A stretch of DNA of 64,000 bases, taken from assembly GCF_019973615.1 (NCBI RefSeq), contig NZ_AP024238.1, positions 4,671,989-4,735,988 on the forward strand, given 5' to 3'. Under the pieces are notes generated by a model that was given only the letters and a program-made list of their open reading frames with translations, was not told the origin of the DNA and did not search any database. How positions within the stretch are numbered: the first letter of the stretch is position 1; the number at the start of each line of letters is the position of its first letter. Below, in pieces: positions 25,900 to 35,121 of this stretch. The position numbers and the translations under genes were made by a program. The DNA comes from Rhodoferax lithotrophicus. GTDB taxonomy: Bacteria > Pseudomonadota > Gammaproteobacteria > Burkholderiales > Burkholderiaceae_C.

Positions 25900-26955
25900 T
25901 CATTTCCATGGCCTGTGGTAGGCACCCAGCGTGTGCTGCTGGCCTTCGGCCACTTTGTCCAGCTCACTGATCCAGATCGGTTTGGCACTGTAACGGTGCG
26001 GATTGTCGCGGCAACTGTCTATGGCGGAGCGCCACACTTTGGTGACCTGGGCCACATAGGCCGGGCTGCGCTGGCGGCCTTCGATCTTGATGGCGCTGAC
26101 ACCTATCTTCATCAAATCCGGCAACAGCGACAAGGTGTTGAGGCTGGTGGGCTCTTCAATGGCGTAGTAGTTGTGGTCATCACCCACGTCAAAACGACCT
26201 TTGCACAGCGTTGGGTAACCGGCGTTTTCGCCAGGGGCGTAGCGGTCAATCAGCACGCCGTTCAGACGTGACTCGCGGCCCTTCGGGGTCTCGACCCAGC
26301 GCACCGCTTTGGGCGGCGAGCACACCCCGTTGGTGTTAGGCGCTTCACCGGTCACGTAGCTGGACAGGGCGCATCGCCCCTCCACCATCACACACAGGCT
26401 GCCAAAGCCAAACACTTCGATTTCAACCGGGGATTTTTCCAGCACCTGCTGCACCTGCACCAGCGACAGCACCCGTGGCAACACCGCACGGGCAATGCCA
26501 AAGTGCTGGTAATAAAAATCCAGCGCCTCGTAATTGGTGGCCGAACCTTGCACCGACAAGTGCAGGCGCAACTGGGGCTGGTGTTTGACAGCGTAGGCCA
26601 TCATGCCGGGGTCAGCCAAAATGACCGCATCGACCCCGCTATGAGCAGCCCGGTCAATGGCGCGTTGCCACAACTCGGCCTTGGTGGCTTGTGGGTAAGT
26701 GTTGAGCGCCACAAACACCTTGCGACCCCGGTCATGCGCGTAGCGAATGCCAGCCTCAATGGCGGCTTCGTCAAAGTTCAGCCCGGCAAAATTGCGCGCG
26801 TTGGTGGCATCACGAAAGCCCAGATAGACACAATCTGCGCCGTGGTCAATGGCTGCCTTGAGCGCAGGCAAACTACCCGCCGGGCAGACCAGTTCCATAC
26901 GCGAAACGACATTCGCGTTAGGGGATGGAGTAAGAGAAGAAGCTGCTGAATTCAT
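25900..26955 (-). CDS. ubiU: UbiU, U32 protein of O2-independent ubiquinone hydroxylation
   Basis: 351 residues, U32 family. The start of the fold is MELVCPAGSLPALKAAIDHG; Cys residues in FGSLCVMVEGRC, NGVCSPP and LCKGRFD match the Fe-S cluster ligands of UbiU. The first 19 residues are an extra tail, so an internal start at 26898 is also possible. First gene of ubiU-V-T-X-D, with an FNR-like site 78 bases upstream. Confidence 0.93.
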   Translation of the reverse strand: MNSAASSLTPSPNANVVSRMELVCPAGSLPALKAAIDHGADCVYLGFRDATNARNFAGLNFDEAAIEAGIRYAHDRGRKVFVALNTYPQATKAELWQRAIDRAAHSGVDAVILADPGMMAYAVKHQPQLRLHLSVQGSATNYEALDFYYQHFGIARAVLPRVLSLVQVQQVLEKSPVEIEVFGFGSLCVMVEGRCALSSYVTGEAPNTNGVCSPPKAVRWVETPKGRESRLNGVLIDRYAPGENAGYPTLCKGRFDVGDDHNYYAIEEPTSLNTLSLLPDLMKIGVSAIKIEGRQRSPAYVAQVTKVWRSAIDSCRDNPHRYSAKPIWISELDKVAEGQQHTLGAYHRPWK

Positions 26956-27032
26956 GGTGCCTGAAACAAGCGCCGTGTTGGGCGCTCACAAAGTCAAGCC
27001 GCAGAGGTTAACCACACCATGCGATCAGGTAA

Positions 27033-27046
27033 ATGATGTAGGTCAA
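27033..27046. promoter_or_regulatory. Candidate FNR/Anr site upstream of ubiU
   Basis: ATGAT-GTAG-GTCAA compared with the FNR consensus TTGAT-N4-ATCAA: 8 of 10 defined bases agree. It lies 78-91 bases before the ubiU start, in the region shared with a divergent ABC transporter. FNR control of ubiTUV is known in other proteobacteria, but this site is only a fair match. Confidence 0.4.
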
Positions 27047-27140
27047 CGAACTTACAAAAAACACATCCGACAGCGAAGTATGATTTGAGACTGACAGGGT
27101 GCATTCAGATGCCCTGCTTGACTCAACCGGAGAACAAACC

Positions 27141-28166
27141 ATGCAAAGACGACACCTGATTGCTGGCGGCCTGGCCGCTGCTGCCCTGCCCCACTGGGCA
27201 CTGGCCCAAGCACTGGAGAAGCCCAAGGTCACCATTGCCGTAGGTGGCAAGAACCTGCTGTACTACCTGCCGCTGACCATTGCCGAGCAATTAAGTTATT
27301 TCAAGGCCGAGGGGCTGGATGTAACCATCGTCGACTTTGCTGGTGGCTCCAAAGCGCTGCAGGCCGTGGTGGGCGGCAGTGCCGATGTGGTGTCGGGCGC
27401 GTTTGAACACACCATCAACATGCAGTTCAAGGGCCAGGCTTTGCGGGCTTTTGTGTTGCAGGGTGCCACGCCGCAGATCGTCTTGGGCATCAACCCCAAG
27501 ACCATGCCCAACTTCAAGGGGATAGCTGATCTCAAGGGCAAAAAAATTGGTGTTTCAGCACCCGGTAGCTCGACCAACGTCATGGTCAACTTCCTGCTGG
27601 CCAAGGTGGGCCTCAAGCCCAGCGATGTCAGCATCATCGGTGTGGGCACTGGCAACGGTGCCGTGGCCGCCATGCGCTCGGGTCAGATTGATGCCATGAG
27701 CAACCTCGACCCGGTCATCACCTTGCTGCTGCGCTCTGGTGACCTCAAAATCGCCTCGGACACCCGCGTCATGGCCGAGTCTGAAAAGGTCTTTGGTGGC
27801 CCCATGCCTGCCGGTTGCCTGTATGCACCCCAACCGTTTCTGGACAAGAATCCTGCGACAGTTCAGGCCCTCACCAACGCCATGGTGCGTGCCGACAAGT
27901 GGATTCAGAAAGCCGGTGCTGCCGAGATCATCAAGGCAGTTCCCGAAAGTTATCTGCTGGGTGACCGCGCCGTGTACATTGATGCCTTCCTGGCGGCCAA
28001 GGGCTCCTTGTCAGCTGACGGCATGATCCCCGACAAAGGCGCGCAAACCGCCTTCAAGGCGCTGGCCAGTGTGGATGCCAAACTGGGTGCAGCCAAGCTC
28101 GACCTGACCGCCGTTTACACCAACGACTTTGTCAAAAAAGCCAACGCCAAGTACCCAAAGGGCTGA
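27141..28166 (+). CDS. ABC transporter substrate-binding protein (NitT/TauT, NMT1-like)
   Basis: 341 residues with a signal sequence (MQRRHLIAGGLAAAALPHWA, cleavage near ALA-QA; the RRHLI start is Tat-like). The fold is NMT1/SsuA-like: YYLPLTIAEQLSYFKAEGLDV, GGSKALQAVVGGSADVVSG and LKGKKIGVSAPGSSTNVMVN. It delivers an unknown ligand (sulfonate, pyrimidine precursor or similar). GGAG precedes the ATG. First gene of a four-gene operon. Confidence 0.88.
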   Translation: MQRRHLIAGGLAAAALPHWALAQALEKPKVTIAVGGKNLLYYLPLTIAEQLSYFKAEGLDVTIVDFAGGSKALQAVVGGSADVVSGAFEHTINMQFKGQALRAFVLQGATPQIVLGINPKTMPNFKGIADLKGKKIGVSAPGSSTNVMVNFLLAKVGLKPSDVSIIGVGTGNGAVAAMRSGQIDAMSNLDPVITLLLRSGDLKIASDTRVMAESEKVFGGPMPAGCLYAPQPFLDKNPATVQALTNAMVRADKWIQKAGAAEIIKAVPESYLLGDRAVYIDAFLAAKGSLSADGMIPDKGAQTAFKALASVDAKLGAAKLDLTAVYTNDFVKKANAKYPKG

Positions 28167-28167
28167 C

Positions 28168-28977
28168 ATGACGGTTGCGCTTAACTTGCAGGGCGTGGCC
28201 TGCACTTTCGTCAGCAAAGACCAACCCGGTCAACGCTACACGGCGGTCAAAGATGTGAACCTGATGGTGGGCGCGGGCGAGTTCGTCAGTGTGGTCGGGC
28301 CGACCGGTTGCGGCAAAAGCACTTTATTGAACGTGGCCGCAGGCTTGCTGGCCCCCAGCACCGGTTCGGTCAAGGTATTTGGCCAGCCTTTGCAAGGCAT
28401 CAACAAACGCGCCGGTTACATGTTTCAGGCCGAAAGCCTGATGCCCTGGCGGACCGCACTGGCCAATGTGTCTGCCGGGCTGCAGTTTCGCGGCGTGCCA
28501 GAAGAGCAGGCCGCAATCCAGGCCAATGAGTGGCTGCGCCGCGTCGGTCTGGGTGGTTTTGGCGACCGCTACCCGCACCAGATGAGCGGTGGCATGCGCA
28601 AGCGCGTGAGTCTGGCGCAAACCCTGGTACTGGACCCCGACATCATCCTGATGGACGAGCCGTTCTCGGCCCTCGACATCCAGACCCGCCAGCTGATGGA
28701 AAACGAGTTGCTCGACATCTGGCAAGCCAAGAAAAAAGCCGTGCTGTTCATCACCCATGACCTGGACGAAGCCATTGCCCTGAGTGACCGCGTGGTGGTG
28801 ATGAGTGCCGGGCCGGGCAGTCGCCCAATGGGCGACTTCACCATCGATATCGAACGCCCACGTGATGTGGCGGAGATCAAAACCACCTCGCGCTTTCTGG
28901 AATTACACGCCGCCATCTGGGCAGTGCTACGCGAAGAGGTGCTCAAGGGCTACCAACAACAACTGAAAGTGGCGTGA
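28168..28977 (+). CDS. ABC transporter ATPase (NitT/TauT type)
   Basis: 269 residues. Walker A is GPTGCGKST, the Q-loop FQAESLMPWRT, the signature SGGMRKR, Walker B DIILMDEPFSALD and the H-loop FITHDLDE. The order and the MPWRTAL segment are typical of SsuB/TauB. The ATG is one base after the stop of the binding-protein gene. Confidence 0.92.
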   Translation: MTVALNLQGVACTFVSKDQPGQRYTAVKDVNLMVGAGEFVSVVGPTGCGKSTLLNVAAGLLAPSTGSVKVFGQPLQGINKRAGYMFQAESLMPWRTALANVSAGLQFRGVPEEQAAIQANEWLRRVGLGGFGDRYPHQMSGGMRKRVSLAQTLVLDPDIILMDEPFSALDIQTRQLMENELLDIWQAKKKAVLFITHDLDEAIALSDRVVVMSAGPGSRPMGDFTIDIERPRDVAEIKTTSRFLELHAAIWAVLREEVLKGYQQQLKVA

Positions 28978-28981
28978 ACCG

Positions 28982-29809
28982 ATGTGGAAGCTGATCAAAC
29001 CGCACGGCGGTAATCTGTGGCTGTGGCAAATCAGCCTGCTGGTATTGCTGTTTGTGTTCTGGCATGTCATGACCACCCCTGGCCTGATCCCGCCCATGAT
29101 GTTCGACAACGACACCCAGGCGGCGTTTTTCTTTGGCGAACCTCTCAAAATGGGTGCCCGCGTGTGGGCTTGGTTCGTCACCGATGCCGACATCTATCAA
29201 CACTTGGGGGTGACGCTGGCCGAAACCCTGATGGCCTTTGCCATCGGTTCCGGCCTGGGCTTGGCCGGCGGCTTGTGGCTGGCACTGGCCCCGATGGCCT
29301 CCGCCATTTTGGAGCCCTACATCAAGGCCATGAACGCCATGCCACGGATCATTTTGGCCCCCATTTTTTCGGTCTGGTTTGGCTTGGGCATGGGCTCCAA
29401 GGTGGCGCTGGGTGTGACACTGGTGTTTTTCATCGTATTTTTCAACGTCTACCAAGGCGTGAAAGAAGTCAGCCCGGTGGTGCTGGCCAACGCCCGCATG
29501 TTGGGGGCCGATCAACGCCAGCTGCTACGTTATGTCTACCTGCCCAGTGCGACCAGCTGGGTGTTCAGCTCCTTACACACCTCGGTCGGGCTGGCGTTTG
29601 TCGGTGCGGTGGTGGGTGAATACCTGGGCTCCAGCCAAGGCGTGGGCTACCTCATCCTGCAGGCCGAGGGCAGTTTTGACATCAACACCGTGATGGCCGG
29701 TATTGTGGTGCTCACGGTGTTTGCGTTGGTACTGGATAGTCTGGTCGGCCGTGTGGAACGTCGCTTGATGACCTGGAGTCCCAAATCAGGTGAAACGGAA
29801 AAGCTGTGA
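28982..29809 (+). CDS. ABC transporter permease (NitT/TauT type)
   Basis: 275 residues with six hydrophobic segments. The EAA loop is present (NARMLGADQRQLLRYVYLPSA), and the family pattern AMNAMPRIILAPIFSVWFGLGMGSK is clear. It forms the inner-membrane channel for the two preceding proteins. Its stop overlaps the next ATG by one base. Confidence 0.91.
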   Translation: MWKLIKPHGGNLWLWQISLLVLLFVFWHVMTTPGLIPPMMFDNDTQAAFFFGEPLKMGARVWAWFVTDADIYQHLGVTLAETLMAFAIGSGLGLAGGLWLALAPMASAILEPYIKAMNAMPRIILAPIFSVWFGLGMGSKVALGVTLVFFIVFFNVYQGVKEVSPVVLANARMLGADQRQLLRYVYLPSATSWVFSSLHTSVGLAFVGAVVGEYLGSSQGVGYLILQAEGSFDINTVMAGIVVLTVFALVLDSLVGRVERRLMTWSPKSGETEKL

Positions 29810-30360
29810 TGCCTTACCCCAACCTGCAGTTTTTCAGCCCCAGAATCAGGCCAGTGCTGTATGGGCTGGGTTTGACTTGGGCTGTGAGCATCCTGGTTGC
29901 TTGTGGTAGCGCGCCAGTCCGGGCACCCTTCCCATCAGACAGTTCGCTCAACACTGACATCGTCACGCCGGTCACCGGGCGGTTATCCCCCGAACAGGCC
30001 AACGATGTGACGCTGGCGGCGCTTGGCCTGGTGGGGACACCCTACCGTTATGGTGCCAATACACCGGAAACCGGCTTTGATTGCAGCGGCTTGATCAACT
30101 ACGTCTACCAAACCCGCGCATCCATCACACCGCCCCGCACCACCGCAGATCTGACGTTTTGGGGTCAAAGTGTGCCCAAAAACCAATTACGCGCCGGTGA
30201 TTTGGTGCTGTTTGGCAAATCCACTCTGGCCAACCACGCCGGTATTTATGTCGGCGGTGACCGTTTTGTGCATGCGCCCTCCACAGGCGGTATGGTGCGG
30301 CTGGAGTCACTGGATGCGCGCCACTGGCTGGCGCAAAAACCCCGTTTCAAAAGACCCTGA
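29809..30360 (+). CDS. NlpC/P60 family peptidase, lipoprotein
   Basis: 183 residues. A hydrophobic N-terminus ends in a lipobox (ILVAC), predicting a lipoprotein. The NlpC/P60 domain has the catalytic Cys in FDCSGLINYVYQ and the His in NHAGIYVGGDRFVHAPS. It should cut D-Glu/DAP-type bonds in peptidoglycan. It is coupled to the permease gene (TGATG), which is unusual for this enzyme type. A GTG three bases earlier is an alternative start. Confidence 0.9.
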   Translation: MPYPNLQFFSPRIRPVLYGLGLTWAVSILVACGSAPVRAPFPSDSSLNTDIVTPVTGRLSPEQANDVTLAALGLVGTPYRYGANTPETGFDCSGLINYVYQTRASITPPRTTADLTFWGQSVPKNQLRAGDLVLFGKSTLANHAGIYVGGDRFVHAPSTGGMVRLESLDARHWLAQKPRFKRP

Positions 30361-30404
30361 TGCGCCTTGAGTCACCAGGACGCGCAGGGCTTGGTCACCT
30401 GTTT

Positions 30405-31727
30405 TCAGGCATGCAGCTGATTCAACTGCCGGGCAATGATGTCGTGGTTGAGCCACAACACCGGCCCTGTGGGTGCCGATGACTCCAAGAAGATCAGCGG
30501 GCCTGTGGCTTCGATCACCAGGCTGCTCAACAGGTCGGTGATCAGGCCGGTGCGTTCTTTGTGCATCTGCACAATGGCATCCGACGTGGGAATCATCAGG
30601 TCAGCCAACGCCTGGCTGTTGGGCATGGGCCAGGCGGCAAAATCACGAAAGGCCTGCATCACCTCGCTGCCATGGAAATCGGCCACTTTCTGCAAAACGG
30701 CTTCCAGTGTGTGGCCGTCAGCCAGAAGGTCTTGACAGGCTTGCCACTGCGCTTGCGCCCATGCACCACCGTTTTCTTTTTTGAGCGCCGTCAGAAGCGA
30801 AATCAGCGGCAGCTCAACCCCCACAAAAATATCAGACGAGTTGGTGCGAATTTCCGGGCAGTTGTAAACCGTCGCCTTCACGCCCTCGGCCCAGGCCGCT
30901 TGGGCAATAGCTTCGAGCTTCATCTTGGCCCGGCCTTGCGTATAGCTGGTATAGGTTTGCCACTGGTAATGCTCACCCATCAAAATCTCGGTGCCGTGGT
31001 AACCATAAGCCGAATAGCGCACTTGCCCCCCTGAGCGTTCCACACGCTGGCGGATGGCCTGGCTGCCCTCGATCAGATGCGCAAAGGTGTTGGCCGACAC
31101 TTCGTCGAAGTTTTGCAGGATCAGCTTGCCAAGATCACTGCCCAGCAAGGTCTCGGACGACAAAAACCGTTCCCCGCGCCCTTTGTACACCCGGTTGGCA
31201 ATCGCCAGGAACACCTTGGCGCGGGGAATGCCGCCGGCCATGGTGTGGGCAAAAAACACATTGCGCCCCTCGCCAATCATGCCATCCAGCGTGGCCATCA
31301 CCTCGCGCACGCCCTCCTTGAAGCGCTGAATGCCGACTTGCCGGCATTTTTCGATGTGGGCCCAGTCGAGCTTGTCGTCCATCCAGGTCTTGAGCGTCAT
31401 GCCCGAGAGCAGATCGGTCGGCGTGGGTTCACCAGCTGGCGCATCCAGGTCGAAACCGGCCATCAGCGGCACGTTGATGATCTTGCCGCCCAGGCTGCTT
31501 TCAGCGGTGGCCAATTCTTCAGCGTTCAGGGGCCGCAGCGCGTTGTTGTCGTCGCGCCGCCCCACAGTGATGCCGATGATGTCCATGCCCGCTTGGCGGG
31601 CTTGATTGACGAGACCATTGGCATAGCCACGTCCAAACAATTCACCAAACAACACAAACACATCGCCTTGGCGAAATAGGTTTTGTTGCGGGAGTTGATG
31701 CAGGGGGATAGGTGTAGAGATAGTCAT
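30405..31727 (-). CDS. FabMG-like protein (putative enoyl-ACP reductase family)
   Basis: 440 residues. It begins with QGDVFVLFGELFGRGYANGLVNQARQAGM, a Rossmann-like start, and continues with NVFFAHTMAGGIPRAKVFL and AYGYHGTEILMGEHYQWQTY. From memory this matches the family annotated as enoyl-ACP reductase FabMG, found by a triclosan-resistance screen. I cannot check this without a search, so the function is tentative. The ATG at 31727 is the first good start; no strong ribosome site is visible. Confidence 0.6.
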   Translation of the reverse strand: MTISTPIPLHQLPQQNLFRQGDVFVLFGELFGRGYANGLVNQARQAGMDIIGITVGRRDDNNALRPLNAEELATAESSLGGKIINVPLMAGFDLDAPAGEPTPTDLLSGMTLKTWMDDKLDWAHIEKCRQVGIQRFKEGVREVMATLDGMIGEGRNVFFAHTMAGGIPRAKVFLAIANRVYKGRGERFLSSETLLGSDLGKLILQNFDEVSANTFAHLIEGSQAIRQRVERSGGQVRYSAYGYHGTEILMGEHYQWQTYTSYTQGRAKMKLEAIAQAAWAEGVKATVYNCPEIRTNSSDIFVGVELPLISLLTALKKENGGAWAQAQWQACQDLLADGHTLEAVLQKVADFHGSEVMQAFRDFAAWPMPNSQALADLMIPTSDAIVQMHKERTGLITDLLSSLVIEATGPLIFLESSAPTGPVLWLNHDIIARQLNQLHA

Positions 31728-31928
31728 TGCGCCATTATCCCGCGCCTTGAATTTGGGGTTTCCATGCCCCCAACAAAACTTGTGAGGCTTACCGGAGCAT
31801 CGACCCAAACCACGCTGCCAAGCTGGTGGCGCTGCAAGGTCGCAGCACGTTGTTCGCCTCGAAGGCTTGACAGGTCATCGGGCCAATCATCTGCTGATGT
31901 ATGGCTCCTGAGCCAATTGCTTCTAAAA

Positions 31929-31970
31929 GCATAGCTATCTACGCTTTATTAAAAAGGGCTACAAGCCTGA
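31929..31970. repeat. Dispersed repeat copy after the hydroxypyruvate isomerase gene
   Basis: ATAGCTATCTACGCTTTATT followed by AAAAGGGCTACAAGCCTGA, ending 6 bases from the stop codon of the convergent gene. Confidence 0.7.
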
Positions 31971-31975
31971 AACAC

Positions 31976-32803
31976 TCAAAATGACCAACGCTGCCGCCAA
32001 CCCAGCCCCGCAGTGGTGCCGCCCGGTTGGAGACCTAGCCGGGGGCGGTATTCACAGCCCACCCAACCGCTGTAACCCAGCTCATCCAGCAGGGCCAACA
32101 GGTAGTGGTAGTTGAGCTCACCCGCATCGGGCTCCTGGCGATCCGGCACACCCGCGATTTGCAGATGCCCGACACGGCCAGTGGGCAGGTAGCGGCGCAG
32201 TTTGGTGGCCACGTCACCCTCTTGCACCTGACAGTGGTACAGATCCATCTGCACTTGCAAATTGGCAGCGGCCACGGCATCCAGAATCTCATGCGCATGG
32301 TCTTGCCGGTTCAAAAAATAGCCAGGCATGTCGCGCAGATTGATCGGCTCGATCAGCAGGGTCACCCCTTGTTCGGCGGCCAGAGCGCAAGCCCAGCGCA
32401 ATCTGTCAGCAACCGCCTGGAGCAGACTCTCGCGCAACACCGCATTGGGCAGCAATCCAGCCATCACGTGAATACGCGGGCATTCCAGGGTAGCCGCATA
32501 GTCCAGCGCGAGTGCCATGCCATAACGGAACTCGTCCTGCCGCTCAGCCAGACACAACACACCCCGGGCACCCGAGTCCCAGGCACGGCCCACACTGACT
32601 AGGTCTGCACCCGCTGCCGGGGCATTAAACAGCGCTTGCTGCAGTCCGTTGCCACGCAAGCGCGCCGCGAGGTCTTGCTTGGACCAGGCATAGGGAAACA
32701 AATACTCCACCGCCGTGAAGCCATCACGCGCAGCAGCCTCAAAACGCTCCAAAAACGGCAGATCAGGGTACAGAAAGCTCAGGTTGGCAGCAAAGCGGGG
32801 CAT
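31976..32803 (-). CDS. Hydroxypyruvate isomerase family protein (TIM barrel)
   Basis: 275 residues. The xylose-isomerase-like TIM barrel starts PRFAANLSFLYPDLPFLERFEAAA and contains the metal-binding stretches TLLIEPINLRDMPGYFLN, QMDLYHCQ and GHLQIAGVPDRQEPDAGELNY, matching Hyi/OtnI. It likely interconverts hydroxypyruvate and tartronate semialdehyde, or an oxo-tetronate. The ATG at 32803 fits the fold start; the open frame before it is a shadow. Confidence 0.86.
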   Translation of the reverse strand: MPRFAANLSFLYPDLPFLERFEAAARDGFTAVEYLFPYAWSKQDLAARLRGNGLQQALFNAPAAGADLVSVGRAWDSGARGVLCLAERQDEFRYGMALALDYAATLECPRIHVMAGLLPNAVLRESLLQAVADRLRWACALAAEQGVTLLIEPINLRDMPGYFLNRQDHAHEILDAVAAANLQVQMDLYHCQVQEGDVATKLRRYLPTGRVGHLQIAGVPDRQEPDAGELNYHYLLALLDELGYSGWVGCEYRPRLGLQPGGTTAGLGWRQRWSF

Positions 32804-32884
32804 GGTTGGTGGCAGTGAATGGGGCAGAGCGTAAAGTGTCGCACAGCCCATGGGCCATGCACAGGCTGATTTTTATATGCAAAA

Positions 32885-32932
32885 TCAGGCTCCAGTGCTT
32901 GATATATCTGCACAAGCAGCTTCATTTTTTTA
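32885..32932. repeat. Dispersed repeat copy (degenerate) before the mutarotase gene
   Basis: AGGCTCCAGTGCTTGATAT followed by CTGCACAAGCAGCTTCATT has both halves of the family in the opposite orientation, with several changes. Confidence 0.5.
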
Positions 32933-32958
32933 TAGCAAATAATTTCATCACCAACCAC

Positions 32959-33852
32959 ATGCCACAAAGCCTTGAAACCCTCAACAGCCGCTTCGGCCTG
33001 ACCAACACACTGTTTTTTGCAAACCATGCGGCGGGCCTGCCCGTGGCTGAAATTCAGACCCCATTGGCCCGTGCCCATGTGGCCTTGCACGGTGCCCACG
33101 TGCTGGCGTGGCAACCTGCCGGGCAGCAGCCGGTGATCTGGGTGTCCCAAGCCGCCCGCTATGAGCCAGGTCAAGCCGTCCGCGGTGGTGTGCCGGTATG
33201 TTGGCCCTGGTTTGGGGCGCGTGACGGCCTGCCCGCCCACGGTTTTGTCCGCACCCGGCTGTGGCACATGCGGGAGACCTCCCTGGATGCCGATGGCCAG
33301 GTGAGGCTACGCCTGGGTATCAGCGATGACGCATCAACGCGCGCCCTGTGGAATCATGCGTTTGACCTGGAGCTGATCGTCACCGTGGGACAAACCCTCA
33401 CCATGGCCTTGGTGACGCGCAACACCGGCACACAGGCCTTCACCCTCACCGATGCCCTGCACACTTATTTTGGCGTGGCAGATATTGCGCAGACCACAGT
33501 ACGGGGGCTGGAAGGCTGTACCTACCTGGACAAAGTTCAAAACTTTGCCGAGTGCAGCCAAACCGGCGTCGTCAGCTTCAGTGCTGAAACCGACCGTGTG
33601 TACGTGAACACCAGCGCTGAATGTGTGATTGACGACCGCGCGGGACAACGCCAGATTCACGTGGCTAAACAGGGCAGTACCTCCACCGTGGTTTGGAACC
33701 CCTGGAGCGAGCGCGAAAAATCCATTGCCGACATGGCTGCGGGTGAACACCGCCGCATGTTGTGCGTAGAGACCTGCAACGCCGGGCCGGACAAGATCAC
33801 GCTGGCAGCACAGGGCATACACACGCTCACCGCCCGGATTTCCGTGGCCTGA
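32959..33852 (+). CDS. D-hexose-6-phosphate mutarotase (YeaD/aldose 1-epimerase family)
   Basis: 297 residues. The galactose-mutarotase-like fold is identified by HGAHVLAWQPAGQQPVIWVS, GGVPVCWPWFGARDGLPAHGF with its catalytic His, ALHTYFGVADI, and the C-terminal VVWNPWSEREKSIADM with VETCNAG (catalytic Glu). It equilibrates glucose-6-phosphate anomers. The start at 32959 is the first ATG in the conserved part. Tail-to-tail with the OYE gene. Confidence 0.88.
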   Translation: MPQSLETLNSRFGLTNTLFFANHAAGLPVAEIQTPLARAHVALHGAHVLAWQPAGQQPVIWVSQAARYEPGQAVRGGVPVCWPWFGARDGLPAHGFVRTRLWHMRETSLDADGQVRLRLGISDDASTRALWNHAFDLELIVTVGQTLTMALVTRNTGTQAFTLTDALHTYFGVADIAQTTVRGLEGCTYLDKVQNFAECSQTGVVSFSAETDRVYVNTSAECVIDDRAGQRQIHVAKQGSTSTVVWNPWSEREKSIADMAAGEHRRMLCVETCNAGPDKITLAAQGIHTLTARISVA

Positions 33853-33887
33853 TGGCCACCCCCGTTGCACCGCGGAAAGGGTAGCGC

Positions 33888-35018
33888 TTAGCCTTTCAGT
33901 GTCGGGTAATCGGTATACCCCTTGGCTCCACCGCCGTACCAGGTGGTGCGGTCGCTCTCGGCCAAGGGCTTGCCTTTGCGCAGACGCTCAACCAAATCAG
34001 GGTTGCCAATAAAGGGGCGGCCAAAGGCCACCAGATCAGCATCGGCCGCCAGCGCGGCTTGGGCCAAATCCTTGTTCAGGCCGTTATTCACCATCCACGC
34101 ACCTTTGCCCGCAGCCGCACGGTAGGCCCGACGCAGGCCGGTGTAGTCAAACGGACGGTCTGCCAGCTCACGCTCGCCACCGGTCGCACCTTCGATGATG
34201 TGGACATAAGCCAGGTTGAAGGCGGCCAGTTCACGCACCAGGTAGTCAAACAGGGGTTGCGGATCGGGGTCAAACGCGTCATTGGCAGGGGTGACAGGCG
34301 ACAGGCGAATACCCACTTTGCCAGCACCGACTGCATCCGTCACCGCACGCACCACCTCCAGCACAAAGCGGGCGCGGTTTTCAATGCTGCCACCAAAGTC
34401 GTCACGGCGCTGGTTGGAGCCCGCTTTCAGAAACTGGTCGAGCAAATAGCCGTTGGCAGCGTGAATCTCCACCCCGTCAAAACCGGCCGTGTGCACCGCA
34501 TTACGCGCCGCTGCCACATAAGCATGCACGATGTCGGGCAGCTCATAGGCTTGCAACGCACGTGGCTCGGACGTGTTCACAAATTCGGGCACCCCGTTGT
34601 GGATCAAGACCGTTTTGGTCTTGGCAACCACAGCGGAAGGGGCTACGGGTTGACCGCCATGCGGTTGCAGGCTGGTATGCGAGACACGGCCCACATGCCA
34701 AAGCTGGCAAACGATCTTGCCGCCAGCCTTGTGCACAGCCTGGGTCACCTGCTTCCAGCCTTCAACTTGTTCTTCGGCATACAGGCCCGGCACATCGGCA
34801 TAACCCTGGCCTTGCTGGCTGATGGCGGTGGCTTCGCTGATTAAAAGTCCGGCGCTGGCACGTTGGCCGTAGTACTCGGCCATCAACGCGTTTGGCAAGG
34901 CATGGGGGGCACGGTTACGCGTCAGCGGTGCCATGACGATGCGGTTGGCTAAGGCCATATCGCCCACTTGGACGGAATCAAACAGGGTAAAAGTACGGTG
35001 AGGCATAAAACGATTCAT
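33888..35018 (-). CDS. Old Yellow Enzyme family alkene reductase (NemA-like)
   Basis: 376 residues, FMN-dependent TIM barrel. Typical elements are RIVMAPLTRNRA, GLLISEATAISQQGQGYADVPG, CQLWHVGRVSH (substrate/FMN loop), FDGVEIHAANGYLLDQFL (His-Asn pair) and LVAFGRPFIGNPDL. It reduces activated C=C bonds or nitro groups with NADPH. Start at 35018; the next in-frame ATG at 35006 is equally possible, as neither has a clear ribosome site. Confidence 0.9.
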   Translation of the reverse strand: MNRFMPHRTFTLFDSVQVGDMALANRIVMAPLTRNRAPHALPNALMAEYYGQRASAGLLISEATAISQQGQGYADVPGLYAEEQVEGWKQVTQAVHKAGGKIVCQLWHVGRVSHTSLQPHGGQPVAPSAVVAKTKTVLIHNGVPEFVNTSEPRALQAYELPDIVHAYVAAARNAVHTAGFDGVEIHAANGYLLDQFLKAGSNQRRDDFGGSIENRARFVLEVVRAVTDAVGAGKVGIRLSPVTPANDAFDPDPQPLFDYLVRELAAFNLAYVHIIEGATGGERELADRPFDYTGLRRAYRAAAGKGAWMVNNGLNKDLAQAALAADADLVAFGRPFIGNPDLVERLRKGKPLAESDRTTWYGGGAKGYTDYPTLKG

Positions 35019-35121
35019 ATCAAATGTGTTGTGAAACAAGTTTAGGTTGAAACGAAACCAGCACAACAACTAATTTTTTGATATCCTCGACATACTTCTG
35101 ATTTAGAAAAAAGGGTTGCAC

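Noticed and set aside
33875..33897. Hairpin GAAAGG...CCTTTC between mutarotase and OYE genes as a terminator
   Set aside because: Short stem with a mismatch and no T-run; it overlaps the OYE stop codon.
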